Made by a program: the position numbers and the translations under genes
The notes under the pieces: model-generated
Told to the model about the DNA's origin: nothing
The model's input: only the letters and a program-made list of their open reading frames with translations
Databases searched by the model: none
Assembly: GCA_951799405.1 (NCBI GenBank)
Contig: OX637356.1
Location: forward strand, 13,105,229 to 13,169,228
DNA from: Agapetus fuscipes
Lineage: Eukaryota > Arthropoda > Insecta > Trichoptera > Glossosomatidae
DNA: 64,000 nucleotides
Reading direction: 5' to 3'
Shown: one piece after another, positions 43,316 to 53,329 of the stretch
How the letters are laid out: each line of letters begins with the position of its first letter
Numbering within the stretch: the first letter of the stretch is position 1

Positions 43316-43490
43316 TTTATAAAAAACAAGCAGTTTCAATTCACTTTTTATTTTATATGCTTTTAAACGTTTTCGCCTCGAAAGGCATCATCAGAAGCAG
43401 TGATTTGCAATAAAAATTAATGCATTTTGAGGTGAAAACATTCAAGCATATAAAATAAAAAGCGGATTGAAACTTTGTGTTTTTTATAAA
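43316..43490. repeat. Inverted pair of Penelope-type termini with hammerhead-like core
   Basis: The left half (43316-43394) and right half (about 43415-43490) are imperfect inverted copies (TTTATAAAAAACA ... TTTTATTTTATATGCTT). On the reverse strand the left half carries CUGAUGA (43388-43394), a GCCU-UUCG-AGGC hairpin and GAAA (43371-43374). This is the hammerhead catalytic core order with its stem II. The right half has a decayed version. Stems I and III are not evident. Hammerhead motifs are established in terminal repeats of Penelope-like elements. Confidence 0.7.
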
Positions 43491-43499
43491 AATAAATAC

Positions 43500-43731
43500 A
43501 ATGGGTGGTCATACTGTAAAAAATGTTTCACTTTGCCAATGTCACCCCGGTTTCAGGGAAGGACGGCAAGAGTTGCAGGGCTTATGTTCATTTGAGATTG
43601 GATTTTTATAATGTTGGTCCACATGCGGCATGTGTTAGCGCGAAATTATACATGTCTGCTTATGGGAATGCATTTAATATAAAGCTTAAATGATATATAT
43701 CCTTGCAGCTTAGATTAGATTAGATTAGAAT
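43500..43731 (+). repeat. S1 repeat with TTAGA tail
   Basis: GGGTGGTCATACTG to a (TTAGA)n tail at about 43711-43729. Missing the first about 20 bp. Confidence 0.85.
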
Positions 43732-44110
43732 ACAATGAACTTTTACAGTGTACCACCAAACCCTAACAAATATATATAAAATATTCTTATAATTAAATTT
43801 GAATACTTTTTTAAAAGCAACTACTTTTACTTGTATAAAAACATAAGTCTATAGAAAGAGCGTGGAAACTTTTAAACATGTAAAAGGTTTTCGGATAATC
43901 TGATCAAAGAACAAAGTTGGATATTGTGAGTGAAAGTTTGGTAGTAAAAACAGGGATGGATAAGTATTCGATGAAATTAATTGCGGTATCCCCAAAAAAA
44001 ACTTTTTCATTAGCAGACAATGTTTCGTTTGAGGCTTTACAAGTTACAAGAATAATGCCAGCCACACAGCCTCATTTAAGTATTTCACTTTTGCAGTATG
44101 AAAAAAACTT
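43732..44110. other. No supported gene
   Basis: An 84-aa frame (43917-44171) extends into a foldback arm and has no motif. Confidence 0.3.
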
Positions 44111-44330
44111 TGAAGATGTTTCCCTCAACTGCCATACAACTCGATTTCTCTCGGCTTCCCTTTTAAAATGAGGCAACAAAGTAGTTTATAAATTTAGGCA
44201 CAAAGTAAAGAAATACATTTAAAACCAAAGAAACAATACTTTTTTTTCCCCGTTGCAACCATGCAGTCTACTTTATCATCATTGTGGCCTCATTTTAAAC
44301 GGGAAACCGATGGGAATCGGCTTGTATGGC
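44111..44330. repeat. Imperfect foldback
   Basis: AACTGCCATACAACTCGATT ... CCCTTTTAAAATGAGGC at 44127-44174 pairs with GCCTCATTTTAAACGGG ... AATCGGCTTGTATGGCA at 44287-44331. Arms of about 45 bp and a loop of about 110 bp. Family unknown. Confidence 0.6.
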
Positions 44331-44406
44331 ACCCTTCGCCACTGATACCTATTCCTAGCCAAGATGAAATAAGTTGGTGAATTACAATAAATTAAACTGA
44401 CTTGTT

Positions 44407-44690
44407 ACGGTCGATACCTCAGTTAGTAGAGTGCTTGCATTCCATACCGAGAGCTCGGGTTCAAATCCCACCGAGGGTTTCAGAAATGATTTCTCATTTT
44501 GGTGTCTATTTCAAACCCAAAATGATATACCAGCAAGATTTACTCAGCCTTCACTAGAAATGAGAACCAGCCCTCCCCGGGAGCTGGGAAATCCCCACTT
44601 TAACTGAAGTGGTTAGCGTAAGGTCAGCCCACTTAGTTGTAAAAATTAAAAGGTCCCGAATCCCCACATGCGAACCCTTTTTGAACTAAT
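44407..44690 (+). repeat. S2 SINE, head 2 (long variant) and body
   Basis: GGTCGATACCTCAGTTAGT, then B box GGTTCAAATCC (44459-44469), the TTTCTCATTTTGGTGTC segment, body and a truncated 3' end. Confidence 0.8.
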
Positions 44691-45388
44691 TTAGAAACAA
44701 TGGACTTTAAACATTCAGATTGTAAGGGAAAAATGTGACGTCATATTTTTCTGGTTAAGTGGTTGATTACAAATCTGACCACCACTAGCTCTATTGTATA
44801 CAATTTATTTCGACAAATCGAAATAGGTATGTGGGTATAAAAATTATTTACTTACCTATTACAAAAATAGGGGTGCAACACTTTTTTTCAATTAACAAAC
44901 TCATTATTAATTGTTATTTTATTTTTTCTTTTAAACTAAGAGGAACATTTTATTGAAAATAACTTCATTTGAAATCTTAAAAAAAAATCTAGGTAAATAC
45001 ACAAACAAAATAAATAATATCACAAACAGCAACTTACCTTTAAAAGATGTTTTTAGTAGAAAATCGTACACATTTTTTTTAGGTATCGATCAGTAACTTT
45101 AAAACTGTGTCATTGTTAAAGTCAATTATTTTCAATGAAGGATATTTTGTAAAGGTTCTTATGACTTATTAACGTGTGTATAATATGACCAAAAGGGCTC
45201 CATGCAAAAATGACAAGCATACATTACAGCGTATACCCCAAGACCAAAACTTCACTTTTAAACTTAGTTATTGCGTGTATCCAATATTTTAGGTAAATTA
45301 AACGTTCGTAAGAAGTGCTAATTCAGTTTTTATACATTTTTGATAAAACACTACAGTTGGGCTTAAGCGGAAAAATGTATACTTGGAC
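44691..45388. other. No gene; dispersed repeat near the end
   Basis: About 45310-45385 is a degenerate copy of the dispersed CGCT-containing repeat. The remainder is AT-rich and unassigned. Confidence 0.3.
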
Positions 45389-45392
45389 TACT

Positions 45393-45631
45393 CGCCACCC
45401 CAGTGCTTGTTTGGCTTATCTACGATTTGATTTAAATATGACCTTTCAATGAAATTGTCTTAGGAATCACGTACTTCACAATCTGAGATAAGAAAAAAAC
45501 GTAAAACACCATAATACCAGAGTTTATTTAAATATTTTTCTAATTTTCATAAGACACATTGGTCACACACAAACGATGCTCATGTGAAATTACCCGTGAT
45601 GGACATAAGACAAACAAGCACTCAGGAGACG
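45393..45631. mobile_element. M-family MITE with TACT duplication
   Basis: 239 bp, with ends CGCCACCCCAGTGCTTG and CAAGCACTCAGGAGACG. TACT is at 45389-45392 and 45632-45635. Confidence 0.95.
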
Positions 45632-45859
45632 TACTGTAAAGGGCAAAACACAAAGTTTTCACGTCGGTACCGGCTATTAGGAAGCAGGAAACTTTGATGG
45701 GATATTTTTAAGGGCAACTCGTTATTAATAGCACAACATTAACCCCGCAAAGAGATTTGCTTCGAAAAAGCGGACAGCGAAAAGATTGGGACGTTTTTTC
45801 TTGTGAAAACGAGAAGTTCTTTATTTTATTTCCGTTTGTGCCCCAAATTTAAAATGTAT

Positions 45860-45950
45860 CCCTCGTTTCATTGAACGTCAGCAAAAGTTGCAGAGTTTAT
45901 GTTTATTTGAAGTTTGGATTACACATTTTTAAGTACACATTTTATTACTC
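45860..45950 (+). repeat. S1 fragment
   Basis: CGTCAGCAAAAGTTGCAGAG to TTAAGTACACATTTTATTAC. Confidence 0.6.
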
Positions 45951-45984
45951 AGTAGACAGAAGTATGTTGTGGGATGTTTTGAAA

Positions 45985-46220
45985 GTATCCGGAGTGAATG
46001 CTCGTAAATGCAGTTCATGCAAACTATGAGAATAGTATTGCATGCCTATGGTGGGCTTAGTGAATGGTTTGAAGTTTTTAACGGTGTAAGGCAAGGATAT
46101 GTGATGAGCCCATGGCTATTTAACATAGTCATAGACAAGTGTGTTCAAGATGCTAGACTTGATGATTGTGGATTTTTGATAGGAGAGAGCAAAGTGAGTG
46201 TTCTACTTTATGCGGATTAA
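45985..46220 (+). pseudogene. RT fragment ending inside the YADD box
   Basis: Reads WFEVFNGVRQGYVMSPWLFN, IVIDKCVQDARLDDCGF and VSVLLYAD, immediately followed by TAA. VRQG..(M)SP.LFN is RT domain B and LLYAD is the first three residues of the domain C YADD box. The second aspartate is lost to the stop, so the catalytic site is broken. The sequence style (GVRQGCVMSPWLFN-like) fits RTE-like LINEs and could belong to family A. Confidence 0.85.
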
Positions 46221-46307
46221 TTACACCATAATCCAAACGAAAACATAAAAAATCTGGTGACTATTATTGAAGTATATGACATCGCAAAGAGTAAAAAAAA
46301 GATTGAC

Positions 46308-46488
46308 ATATTTACAATTATAACAGCTACACAGTTAATTTTATTACTCGGATATTATACAAACAGTTATAAGAGAACTTCAATTATCCTCACGTTTCGT
46401 TAGCGACGTAGCTAACGTCTTCAGGGAACACCCTCTCTGCACGACGACTGAAAATGAACTCAGTTACATAATTTATTATTGTAAATAT
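46308..46488. repeat. Foldback with hammerhead-like core (H family, copy 2)
   Basis: Arms ATATTTACAATTATAA ... and its inverse ending GTAAATAT. On the reverse strand CUGAAGA (46418-46424), a 6-bp stem GUUAGC/GCUAAC and GAAA (46395-46398) are in the hammerhead core order (CUGANGA - stem II - GAAA). Stems I and III are not clear. Confidence 0.65.
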
Positions 46489-46499
46489 AAACAACATTT

Positions 46500-47236
46500 A
46501 TTTTATCTTCCTCACCTTTTCATTTGCTGCTGAACAAATTAAACTTCACTGTAAAAAAAAATTGCCAAGGAACATTTATTTTTATTTGTTGGCCTACAAG
46601 TCCCAGGCCTTGCGAACCCTGCCGGTGTACTAACTAGCCGGGCGCGTTAATCTTTGCCCTCCCGCCCGCTCGGCTTATCCCCGCACACTTTGGTTTAATC
46701 TGAAAACTTTCAGACTTCCTGAAATATCGTTCGTCTTGCAACTACGGACCGTCTGCTCCGGGCGATTCTCTGTCTTGATTCTCCTGTAAAACTCGTTTCG
46801 TGATGTACTTGTAATATTTCAGGACAAAAAATAGACAATCTTTTTAGCATTTAAGATTTTTCATATTTATTATCTAATCCTACTATTGTTTTTATTTTAC
46901 CGGGTTCAATTTAATAAAATTGCGGTTTTTGTTTTGCACCATTTATTCCAGATACGTTTCACATACAGAGTTACTTAACACGTACACGATACGAAGGTCA
47001 ATTGGATTCTCCCCAGCTACAGAGAGCTTTGGTCCTTATTTATTGTAAGATTAAGAGCATAAAATATTTGAGCATTCTCGAATTATTCAAATCAAATATT
47101 AATTATGCAAAAGGCTTCATTACAGACACTAACACAAACAAAACACAGGATTATATATTCGTAATAATTATAATAGATGGGAATTATGTCGCGACTTTTC
47201 GTGGGTTAAATCACTTCAAAGGCGATTCACATGCAA
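46500..47236. other. No supported gene
   Basis: A GC-richer block at about 46600-46790 has no frame or match in the window. The rest is AT-rich. Confidence 0.3.
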
Positions 47237-47530
47237 ACGCAAGTAAGCTACACATTTAGAGTAACTTCTTGGTTTTCTTAGTTTTCAACGAAGGGACGTA
47301 TTTGGCGAGTAGACCCTATTTACTTGAACAGGTAAGTGGGCCGGTCTTACGCCAACCAGTTCAGTTCGCACTGGTACTCATTCATTTCAAAGACTGAATA
47401 AACCTTGCCGGTATCTTATTTTGGATCTGGAAATAAACACCAGGAAATCATTTCTGACCCCGTAGGTGGGATTTGAACCCGAGCTCTCGGCATTGAATGC
47501 AAGCTGACCAACTGAGCTATCGACCGGACC
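47237..47530 (-). repeat. S2 SINE, head 2 (long variant) and body
   Basis: 3' end AAGTAAGCTACACATTTAGA at the left, body, then head 2 on the reverse strand (about 47463-47528; B box GGTTCAAATCC). Confidence 0.8.
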
Positions 47531-47825
47531 ATTCGGACAACCGGACAATCTGAGTAGGAATACCAATTAAATTTAAATCTTTACTTAAAAAACTAATTAA
47601 CGATGCTTACTTTGTTAAAAATTAACATACTCGTATGTATGTTTTCAGAGGCGTTTTTAGTATGTAAATAAATATTATTTCAACTCTTTCATGCACTGTT
47701 CTAATCACAATATGAAAAACCCTCTGTGAAATGATCATGTACGAGTGTTTTCACACCGGCTACAATGTTTAGATTAGATGGGCAGTGTTCCTTTCTTGTA
47801 TGGTCACAAAGAGTGTGTACCAGTG
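47531..47825. other. No supported feature
   Basis: No frame or shared repeat identified. Confidence 0.3.
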
Positions 47826-48230
47826 TCGGCTAGTGGTACTTTGGATACTGCAGGTTTTCCAAAATATAAGAAAATATTAAATTTAATGCAAAGAGGATGT
47901 GAAAATTAAGGTATAAAAGAACGAAAGAATGATGGCTTAGGAGTGTGGAAAAAAAGGAATGTTGATAGATAGGTAAAGTATTTATACAGAAGAAGAGTGA
48001 ATGAAAAAAGCGGTAAGAGACAACCGAGAAAAACATGATGTGATCGATTGAGGAGATTGTGAAAGAATGGGATGTACAAAGTGAATGTTAAAGAAGACAA
48101 TGTATGAAAGAGGTGATGGACATGAATGAACTGAAAGAGGAACGTAAGAATAGGAAGAAATTGAAGCATCTCTGCAAAGGCTCTGGCAACCCCTAACAGA
48201 ATGGTGACAGAGTAACAGTAACAGATATAT
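47826..48230 (+). pseudogene. LINE 3' end (family A), multiply frameshifted
   Basis: The forward strand follows family A (GAAAAACATGATGTGATCGA, GAGGAGATTGTGAAAGAATG, GAGGTGATGGACATGAATGA) with several frameshifts. It ends in CCCCTAACAGAATGGTGACA and two AACAGT tail units. The long reverse-strand frames here are antisense artefacts. Confidence 0.85.
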
Positions 48231-48280
48231 AAGAATAGTTTTAATTAATTGTTGATGATCTTTTTTTTTAGTTTTGATCA

Positions 48281-48480
48281 GAGCCAATGTCACCCCTGTC
48301 TCAGGGAAGGACGGCAAGAGTGGCAGGGTGTATGTCCATTTGAGATTTGGTTTTTATGTTGTAGGTTCACATGAGGCATGTGCAAGCGCGAACTTGTACG
48401 TGTCTGGTTGTGAGAATGCATGTAATGTGAATCTCCAATGTAACATATCTTTGCAACTTAGATTAGATTAGATTAGATTA
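48281..48480 (+). repeat. S1 repeat with TTAGA tail
   Basis: From AGCCAATGTCACCCCTGTC to (TTAGA)n at about 48459-48480. The 5' quarter is missing. Confidence 0.85.
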
Positions 48481-48738
48481 GCCCCTTATTTTTCTTGGCC
48501 ATCGGCCGTCACTGTTTCATACTTTACAGAGAATCCACCCTCCGCAAACCATAAGCTGGAATATTCAAGGAATCCTCCTTTTTGGCCTCTCTCTCTGACG
48601 TCACGCTGGTGGTTCGCTAAATTATTAATTCTGCGGCCGCACAAAAATTTACACAGAAAATACAATGTGGGACTTGGAGTAAAATAAACACGAGAATCAC
48701 AAGGGCGTCGTGTTTAGTCAAACAGAATTTTACCATTT

Positions 48739-48895
48739 CGCACCCCCTGTGCTTGTTTGGCTTATCCACCATTTAATTCAAAGATTACCTCTAAAACAAA
48801 TGGTCTTAAGAACCACATTTTAGAGTGACATTGGTAGAGTTAGCATTTTTTTACAGTGTGGGTGGTCAGCCTTTTACCAACCTATGAGATGAATA
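48739..48895. repeat. M-family MITE fragment joined to an S1 fragment
   Basis: CGCACCCCCTGTGCTTG and the following 80 bp are M. At about 48830 the sequence switches to reverse S1 (GAGTGACATTGGTAGAG ... CCAACCTATGAGATG). Confidence 0.65.
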
Positions 48896-48954
48896 TTCTC
48901 ATGAATTTTATAGATCTGTTTCCAATTTATCTAAAAACATATCCGCTAATATTG

Positions 48955-49400
48955 GAGAGATAGGCGAACCCATGGCAAAACAAAACGAGAATCGATGAAC
49001 ATCGCCGCTGCCTCACAAGTAACAACCACTCGGAATTTGCGAATCACATCATAGAGTCGAACCATTCATTCCACTCCCACAGATTAAAACTCCTACACCA
49101 TATTACCAAAAAAGGAAAAATAATGAATAATTTCGAAAATCTTGTAATACATAAATTTAAATTCTGAAAATAATATAATTTACTACATTGTCTTTCCTAA
49201 TACCTCCCCTCTTCTTTCATTGTTCCCTCTTAAGCTCCGCCCACCTTATACCCCCTCCCCTTCTATAAGTGATTAAATTCTATCTTTGTATTTTTTATGT
49301 TAGTTTTAAGGTAGCACCCGTCGATGGCAGATATTGCACTGCCGAAACTAGTAGTGCATTACAAAAATAAACTCACAAAGTGAATTAAAACAAAGTTTTT
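48955..49400 (+). pseudogene. Penelope-like element 3' end: GIY-YIG endonuclease relic and terminal repeat
   Basis: The frame at about 48993-49166 reads IDEHRRCLTSNNHSEFANHI, IESNHSFHSHRLKLLHHIT and KKGKIMNNFENLVIHKFKF, then a stop. The EH....... S.FA.H....NHSF ... LL....KG....N..E pattern is the C-terminal half of the GIY-YIG endonuclease of Penelope-like retroelements. The NIGEIGEP stretch just upstream, in another frame, fits its IG.TG segment and shows a frameshift. Downstream, a GGCAG/CUGCC stem (49326-49343) followed by GAAA (49344-49347) resembles a decayed hammerhead core. This is where a Penelope terminal repeat is expected. The RT domain is absent. Confidence 0.7.
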
Positions 49401-49490
49401 ATTTTTTCTTTTTAATTGTAAAGATGGACTTTCACGAAGTTACTGCAAAAAACCTAGATAAGACACTATGAAATGCTGATACTTCTGGTA

Positions 49491-49625
49491 CTCTCCGGAA
49501 ATATTCATTCTAGAGGCACCTCGTCTAGTCAGGAACACGCGAGATTAGGCCTTGGTCACGTATAAATATAGGCTACAGTACTGTGAAGCATGCAGTGATC
49601 GATTAACGACCAAGCCAAGAAACCA
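49491..49625 (+). repeat. LTR-like promoter segment (family P), copy 2
   Basis: Matches 23174-23300, with a TATA-like GTATAAATATAGGCT at about 49560-49574 and the CAGTGATCGATTAACG segment. The ends are not resolved. Confidence 0.5.
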
Positions 49626-50150
49626 ACAAAACAAAAGTGGGAAGAATGAACCACATTATGCATCTAATTAACTTGCTTAAAAAAATACTGTGAAATAAAA
49701 TATATTAACGAATTTGTACTAAAAATGAACCCGAGATAAAATCATAATAATATTATCACTTTATTACTGAAATCCAAATAATTTTGAGCCCACATGTGTA
49801 TTCATAAATGAAGATTAATTACTTGGCTTAAACGGGGCTTATGTGACGTTTTACACCGCGGATTATTAAGGCTCTTTTAGACTTCATATTATGATGTTAA
49901 TTTATTTGCTCCGCATTAATCCATATTTTTTTATTACAAACATTCATACTCGTATGTACTAAACATGGGACATCCTAATCCTGCGACAAATTTAATCCAA
50001 GCATTTTTTTCAGGCTGTGTTTTTGGCATATTTAACCCGAGTATAAAATATTGCGTAAATACTACATCATCGAGTAAACAGAAAAAGTAACTATGAAAGA
50101 TACTACATCACGTCAAACGAGTATTTCAGTTTAATATGGTTTTATGAATG
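49626..50150. other. No supported feature
   Basis: AT-rich, with several AATAAA. No frame identified. Confidence 0.3.
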
Positions 50151-50154
50151 TGTA

Positions 50155-50450
50155 ATTGTGTGTCTGTGTGATTTGGTAAGCGTTGTGTTTGTGTGAGTCT
50201 GTGAGATCTCTAGATGTAGGTTCTTAAATTATTTTACTTGTGTGTTGTGTGAGTGTTTACTCGAATATTCTTAATATAATATTATGGCAAGGTCTCGCAT
50301 GTGCCAGAATAACTCTTACACACCTATGAAAAGAGACCGGATGCAGTGTAGAAAACTTGTATCTGAGATGTCGAGCAATACAGTTCAAAAGCCATTCTAC
50401 GTATGTGAACCGTATTTAAAAATAAACTGTGCAAAATAAATAACCGCATT
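50155..50450 (+). repeat. LTR-like repeat (family Q), copy 2
   Basis: Same order as 29997-30335: GTGTGTCTGTGTGATTTGG, TCGAATATTCTTAATATAA, TCTCGCATG, GAGCAATACAGTTCAAAAGC, AATAAA. Confidence 0.55.
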
Positions 50451-50776
50451 TGTATAAGATTGAATTCGACAAAATGATAACAAATATCGATGGTTAAAAG
50501 GAAGTAGGGCATAAGCGACAAAAAAGTAAATTGTTCAGGCGAGCGTTTGAGATTGCAGAAAAATAGCATAACGTTTTTTTATTTTTAACATATTGTTAAA
50601 ATCAAAACAGCTCTAGATCTTTAAAGATAAAGGCATTTATTGGCATTCCTATTCATGTTGTTTTGCGATGTTGTACGATTTTTTTATGTCACAAGCGCGT
50701 TTAGGACAAAAATGCCAAAATCTTGTTGGTTACACCAAAACCATACTTCGAAAACGTAGTGGTTTTCTTGGGCATA

Positions 50777-51028
50777 TCTATAATCTATAATCTAAGTTGC
50801 AAGGATATATTCATTTAAAGCTCTCAGATGTATGCCCACAAACCAAAAAGTGTAGTTCGCGCTTACAAATGCTGAATGTGTACTTACAAATAAAATCCAA
50901 ACCTCAAATGAACATAAGCCCCACAACTTTTGCCGACCTTCCCTGAAACAGGGGTGACATTGGCAAAGTAAACCATTTTTTACAGTATGGGTGGTCAGCC
51001 TCATACCAACCTATAAGTCAAGGAATAA
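50777..51028 (-). repeat. S1 repeat
   Basis: CTATAATCTATAATC tail at the left to CCTATAAGTCAAGGAATA at the right. It is nearly the same sequence as 27285-27535. Confidence 0.9.
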
Positions 51029-51202
51029 TAAACATAAACAACAACAAAAATCATTATCTAATACAGCGGTTTCCGAATGGTGTTCCGCTGAACCCTGGAG
51101 TTCCGTAGAAGGCTCTCAGGGGTTCCGCGAAAATATTCAAGATTTCGATGTTTTTTTTCTAATTCTAGCTATTTTAAATCGCTTTACTCGTACCGATGGT
51201 CA

Positions 51203-51874
51203 GTGAGATTGGCTTATTTGGCCGATATATTTGATAGATTGAACATAGTGAGCAGCTCTCTGCAGGAAAGACAGATAACCATGTTTACAGTGAGCGACAA
51301 AATACCTTCATTGAAAGGGAAAATCGCCTTCTGGATTGAATGTCTTGGACAAAAGAGTTATGACTGCTTACCGCTACTCCAGCAATTTCTCGAAAAAAAT
51401 CATCTTCAAATCGCTGCAGACGTGGAAAAAAGTATACGTGAACATTTGACAAACCTGAAAAAGTCTTTGAACGAATATTTTCCAGAAGAAAATTTACAGT
51501 TACAGGATATCGAATGGGTCCGAAATCCATTTAGGATTTATACCAAACCTTCAACATTGACTGTGTTGGAGTATGAAAATTTAATTGATATAAAAATTTC
51601 ATCCACATTCAAACAACTTTTCGAATCAAAAGCTTCCACGAACCCGAGCCAATTTTGGTTTGGCCTGAAAAACGAAAACCCGGGCATCGTCGAAAAGGCT
51701 ATCATGGCGTTACTTTCATTTTTGTCAACTTATAGATGCGAGGCTGGGTTTTCAGCTTACGCCTACACGAAAAATAAGTTTAGGAGTAGGCTGAATGCTG
51801 CACCAGACCTCCGAATCCATGAAAAGGTCATGACTTCTCGCTCTATTGTAATTGCTGGGGGCGTAAAGCTTTAG
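51203..51874 (+). CDS. Truncated hAT transposase (ZBED5/FAM200-like C-terminal part)
   Basis: A 223-aa open frame, lacking the BED zinc finger, the RNase H-like core start and their first catalytic residues. Residues about 1-75 (MFTVSDKIPSLKGKIAFWIE) match the style of the insertion domain of ZBED5-like hAT transposases. Residues about 175-205 (MALLSFLSTYRCEAGFSAYA then NKFRSRLNAAPDLRIH) are the C-terminal hAT dimerisation motif. After DLRIHEK the reading runs into antisense LINE sequence (see 51815-51975), so the last about 15 residues are not native. The first Met is used only because the frame opens near it. It is not expected to transpose. Whether it is expressed cannot be told. Confidence 0.8.
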   Translation: MRLAYLADIFDRLNIVSSSLQERQITMFTVSDKIPSLKGKIAFWIECLGQKSYDCLPLLQQFLEKNHLQIAADVEKSIREHLTNLKKSLNEYFPEENLQLQDIEWVRNPFRIYTKPSTLTVLEYENLIDIKISSTFKQLFESKASTNPSQFWFGLKNENPGIVEKAIMALLSFLSTYRCEAGFSAYAYTKNKFRSRLNAAPDLRIHEKVMTSRSIVIAGGVKL

Positions 51875-51975
51875 AGTCCGTCCCAACAGTAGCGAGCAAT
51901 CAATTTTTCCACGAAGTATGTTAATTATAAATTTGAGTAAGGCCATATCTCGTCTCAACTCTAGCGAACACCAAG
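51815..51975 (-). pseudogene. Jockey/CR1-type LINE C-terminal fragment inside the hAT
   Basis: The reverse strand reads ELRRDMALLKFIINILRGKI, LKLYAPSNYNRARSHDLFM. It aligns with LLRRQLSLARFILKLLRSEV ... LTLYVPDSFIRARSHRLF of the copy at 58862-59337 and with RGRGHDLF at about 20430. It overlaps the 3' end of the hAT transposase frame. Confidence 0.75.
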
Positions 51976-52222
51976 CCAAAAAGCCTCAGTATGGTGTGAT
52001 CTCACGTAAAAAAACAATGTTACAGTTAGTTTACTTCTTATTTGAGCTCTAGGCCCTACTAGACTCTAGGGCCTAGCTAGGGTTCCGCACAAAAACGGTG
52101 AGCCAAAAAGGGTTCCGTAGCCAAAAGAATTCGGGAACCGCTGATCTAATAGTCCAATCTATGGGAGTTAGGGCATTAGAAAGAGCGGAAAATTTTAAGT
52201 AGGATCCTTTTAACCGTCGATA

Positions 52223-52515
52223 GATTATTTATTTTTACGTGATAGTTAAGTATTTACACAGTATTTTATACTAGAGATACTTGCCATATGAAATGATTCA
52301 AATATATGAGATTTTTATTGAATGTGTTTTGAAATGATTAATTGTGTTATAAATGGTGCGGCCGATTATTTTCACATTTTTAATGATTTATTGAACGCGT
52401 AAATTTTTATGCTCTCATTTATTGGAAACCAGTTTTATTTGAGATATTTATGTATGTACAATTATCCCACAAATTGTACTATGAATTAATTTTTAACCCT
52501 TTTTTTTCAGTTAAC
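52223..52515. other. No supported feature
   Basis: AT-rich. Nothing assigned. Confidence 0.3.
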
Positions 52516-52519
52516 TGTT

Positions 52520-52779
52520 CGCTCCCCCAGTTCTTGTTTATCGTATACGCCAATCTTATCAAATATGACTTTTTCATGCAGTTGTCTTATGAATCAAATT
52601 CTACACAATCTGAGCTAAGAAAAAACCGTAAAACTCGATAATGTGACAGTTCTTCTAAATATTTTTTAAATACATTTCTTGTTTTCATAAGACACATTGG
52701 TCCAGTAGGTACACATGCAAACATTGCTCATGTAAAATTTTCTCAATGGCGTATACGGTAAACAAGAACTAAGGCAGCG
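52520..52779. mobile_element. M-family MITE with TGTT duplication
   Basis: 260 bp, with ends CGCTCCCCCAGTTCTTG and CAAGAACTAAGGCAGCG. TGTT is at 52516-52519 and 52780-52783. Reverse relative to 33196-33450 and highly similar to it. Confidence 0.95.
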
Positions 52780-52813
52780 TGTTAGTTTTATATGGGAACA
52801 TTTATAATTATAG

Positions 52814-53318
52814 AACCGATCCGTAGTGCAGTGGTAACACCTAGGACTCGTAAATGGAAGGTCGTGGGTTGAGGAAAAAATATAACATTTATATATTTTA
52901 AAAATATGCTCTCCGCTGGGTTGAACAATTCATATAACTTTACCAAAGGCCGATCACCAAAGGTCCATCCAGATTTACAGCAACTGAGTCGTGCTTGAGA
53001 ATTTTCACTTTCTAGCGACAACCAAGCTCGTAAAAAGTCCGGTTGATAGCCGAGTTGGAAGAATGCTTACATTATATAACTAGAGAAAGGACTCGATCCC
53101 CATCGAGGGTGCCGAAAATTATTTCCCGTTTCGGTGATTATTTCAAAACCCAAAATAAACTACTGGCAAGGTTTACTTTCACTTTGCCTTCACAAGTAAT
53201 GAGAACCAGCCCCCTCGGCAGCTGGGAAAAGCGGGTCTCCTCACCCGTAACAATAAATAGATCCCGAGAAGCCTCATGTGATAACGCAGGCAAGATGTTA
53301 CACTTTATGTGAAGCTTA
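52814..53318 (+). repeat. S2 composite SINE, diverged
   Basis: Head 1 (about 52814-52875, B box disrupted), linker, head 2 long variant (about 53040-53105), the TTTCCCGTTTCGGTG segment, body and 3' end TTACACTTTATGTGAAGCTT. Confidence 0.8.
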
Positions 53319-53329
53319 AGCATATTAAA

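Larger units (their letters stand above)
51064..52143 (+). mobile_element. Short hAT element with 8-bp duplication
   Basis: 1,080 bp. The ends are CAGCGGTTTCCGAAT and ATTCGGGAACCGCTG (inverted, 13 of 15). ATCTAATA is at 51056-51063 and 52144-52151. An 8-bp duplication, CAG-type ends and a hAT C-terminal dimerisation domain agree. Subterminal GGGTTCCG repeats occur near both ends (51119-51126, 52081-52086, 52109-52114). It is deleted internally, since autonomous hATs are usually 2.5 kb or more. Confidence 0.95.
50487..52220. mobile_element. X-family MITE carrying S1 and hAT insertions
   Basis: Inverted ends TCGATGGTTAAAAGG and CCTTTTAACCGTCGA, with TA at 50485-50486 and 52221-52222. Its sequence (50487-50776, 52152-52220) follows the copy at 14485-14890. 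It is interrupted by a reverse S1 (about 50777-51028) and then the hAT element (51064-52143). Confidence 0.75.

Noticed and set aside
47830..48317. Overlapping reverse frames of 68-111 aa
   Set aside because: Antisense shadows of a family-A LINE end and S1.
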